Assembly (NCBI GenBank): GCA_003142795.1
Contig: PLNN01000046.1
Location: 23,525 to 63,839 of the forward strand
Reading direction: 5' to 3'
DNA from: Candidatus Omnitrophota bacterium
GTDB lineage: Bacteria; Omnitrophota; Gorgyraeia; 2-01-FULL-45-10
DNA length: 40,315 bases
Below, piece by piece: positions 40,249 to 40,315 of the stretch. Position 1 is the first letter of the stretch. Each line of letters begins with the position of its first letter. The notes below the pieces were generated by a model, which was given only the letters and a program-made list of their open reading frames with translations, had not been told where the DNA came from and ran no database searches. Both the position numbers and the translations under genes were made by a program.

Positions 40249-40315
40249 GTTGTAAAAATCTCATTTCAGCGCGGATGCAAACCTTATTCGATTTTTACTC
40301 CTTAGAAGGAAACCT
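40249..40315. repeat. Second copy of the tRNA spacer repeat, cut by window edge
   Basis: Starts GTTGTAAAAATCTCATTTC and continues to CCTTAGAAGGAAA, matching 39556-39621 with few differences. In both places it begins directly at the 5' end of a tRNA gene. Confidence 0.8.

Overview
The window reads as chromosomal DNA of a Gram-negative, probably anaerobic bacterium. The best guess is a member of Candidatus Omnitrophota (OP3) or a close relative in the PVC neighbourhood. This rests on an outer-membrane gene set (LptF/G-type permease, ExbB-ExbD-TonB-like trio, several Sec signal peptides), a B12-dependent ribonucleotide reductase, and very large secreted multidomain ORFs of the kind known from that phylum. 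No phylogenetic marker search could be run, so this placement is inference.

Layout. 1-3467 (minus, cut by the left edge): a secreted protein of more than 1155 residues with five ~72-residue Trp/Tyr-rich repeats, a clan GH-A glycoside hydrolase domain and YD-like repeats. 3582-8280 (minus): hemW, an MscS-type TM-helix protein, nrdJ and a small membrane protein, each apparently with its own promoter. 8356-13683 (minus): one tightly coupled operon of NSS transporter, MetS-like 34-residue subunit, rlmN, PEGA/propeller protein, processive GT2 glycosyltransferase and a 57-residue membrane protein. 13753-14537 (plus): a two-gene SMR/EmrE-like half-transporter pair. 14542-18118 (minus): exbB, exbD, tonB-like, MtnX-like HAD phosphatase and a class III aminotransferase. 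18176-19984 (minus): malQ.

20056-27402 (minus) is the centrepiece. It is a single 2448-residue ORF with a Sec signal peptide, an unknown N-terminal module, seven ~91-residue repeats, a complete SNF2-type helicase core, a class I SAM methyltransferase domain and a long uncharacterised C-terminus. Its leader has a good sigma70 promoter and what I read as a class I cyclic-di-GMP (GEMM-I) riboswitch. The riboswitch overlaps a second, mutually exclusive hairpin just before the start codon. A c-di-GMP-controlled, apparently exported helicase-methyltransferase is the most unusual system here.

27647-29838 (plus): a promoter followed by a short terminated RNA, then a cold-shock gene, comF and an LptF/G permease. 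29916-39339 (minus): a nine-gene operon of ptsN, yvcK, ptsH, ptsI, PGI/PMI-like SIS isomerase, sugar nucleotidyltransferase, metK, ahcY and a divergent class II aldolase. It joins a regulatory phosphorelay (no sugar permease seen) to hexose-phosphate metabolism and the SAM cycle. 39380-40248 (minus): tRNA-Gly, tRNA-Lys, tRNA-Leu and tRNA-Arg separated by repeated hairpin-bearing spacers.

Three habits recur. Stop and start codons overlap as ATGA in ten gene pairs. Some promoters sit so close to the start codon that leaderless mRNAs are predicted (hemW, SMR pair, comF). REP-like palindromes with a GGGACA core are scattered about, one of them inside the hemW coding sequence.
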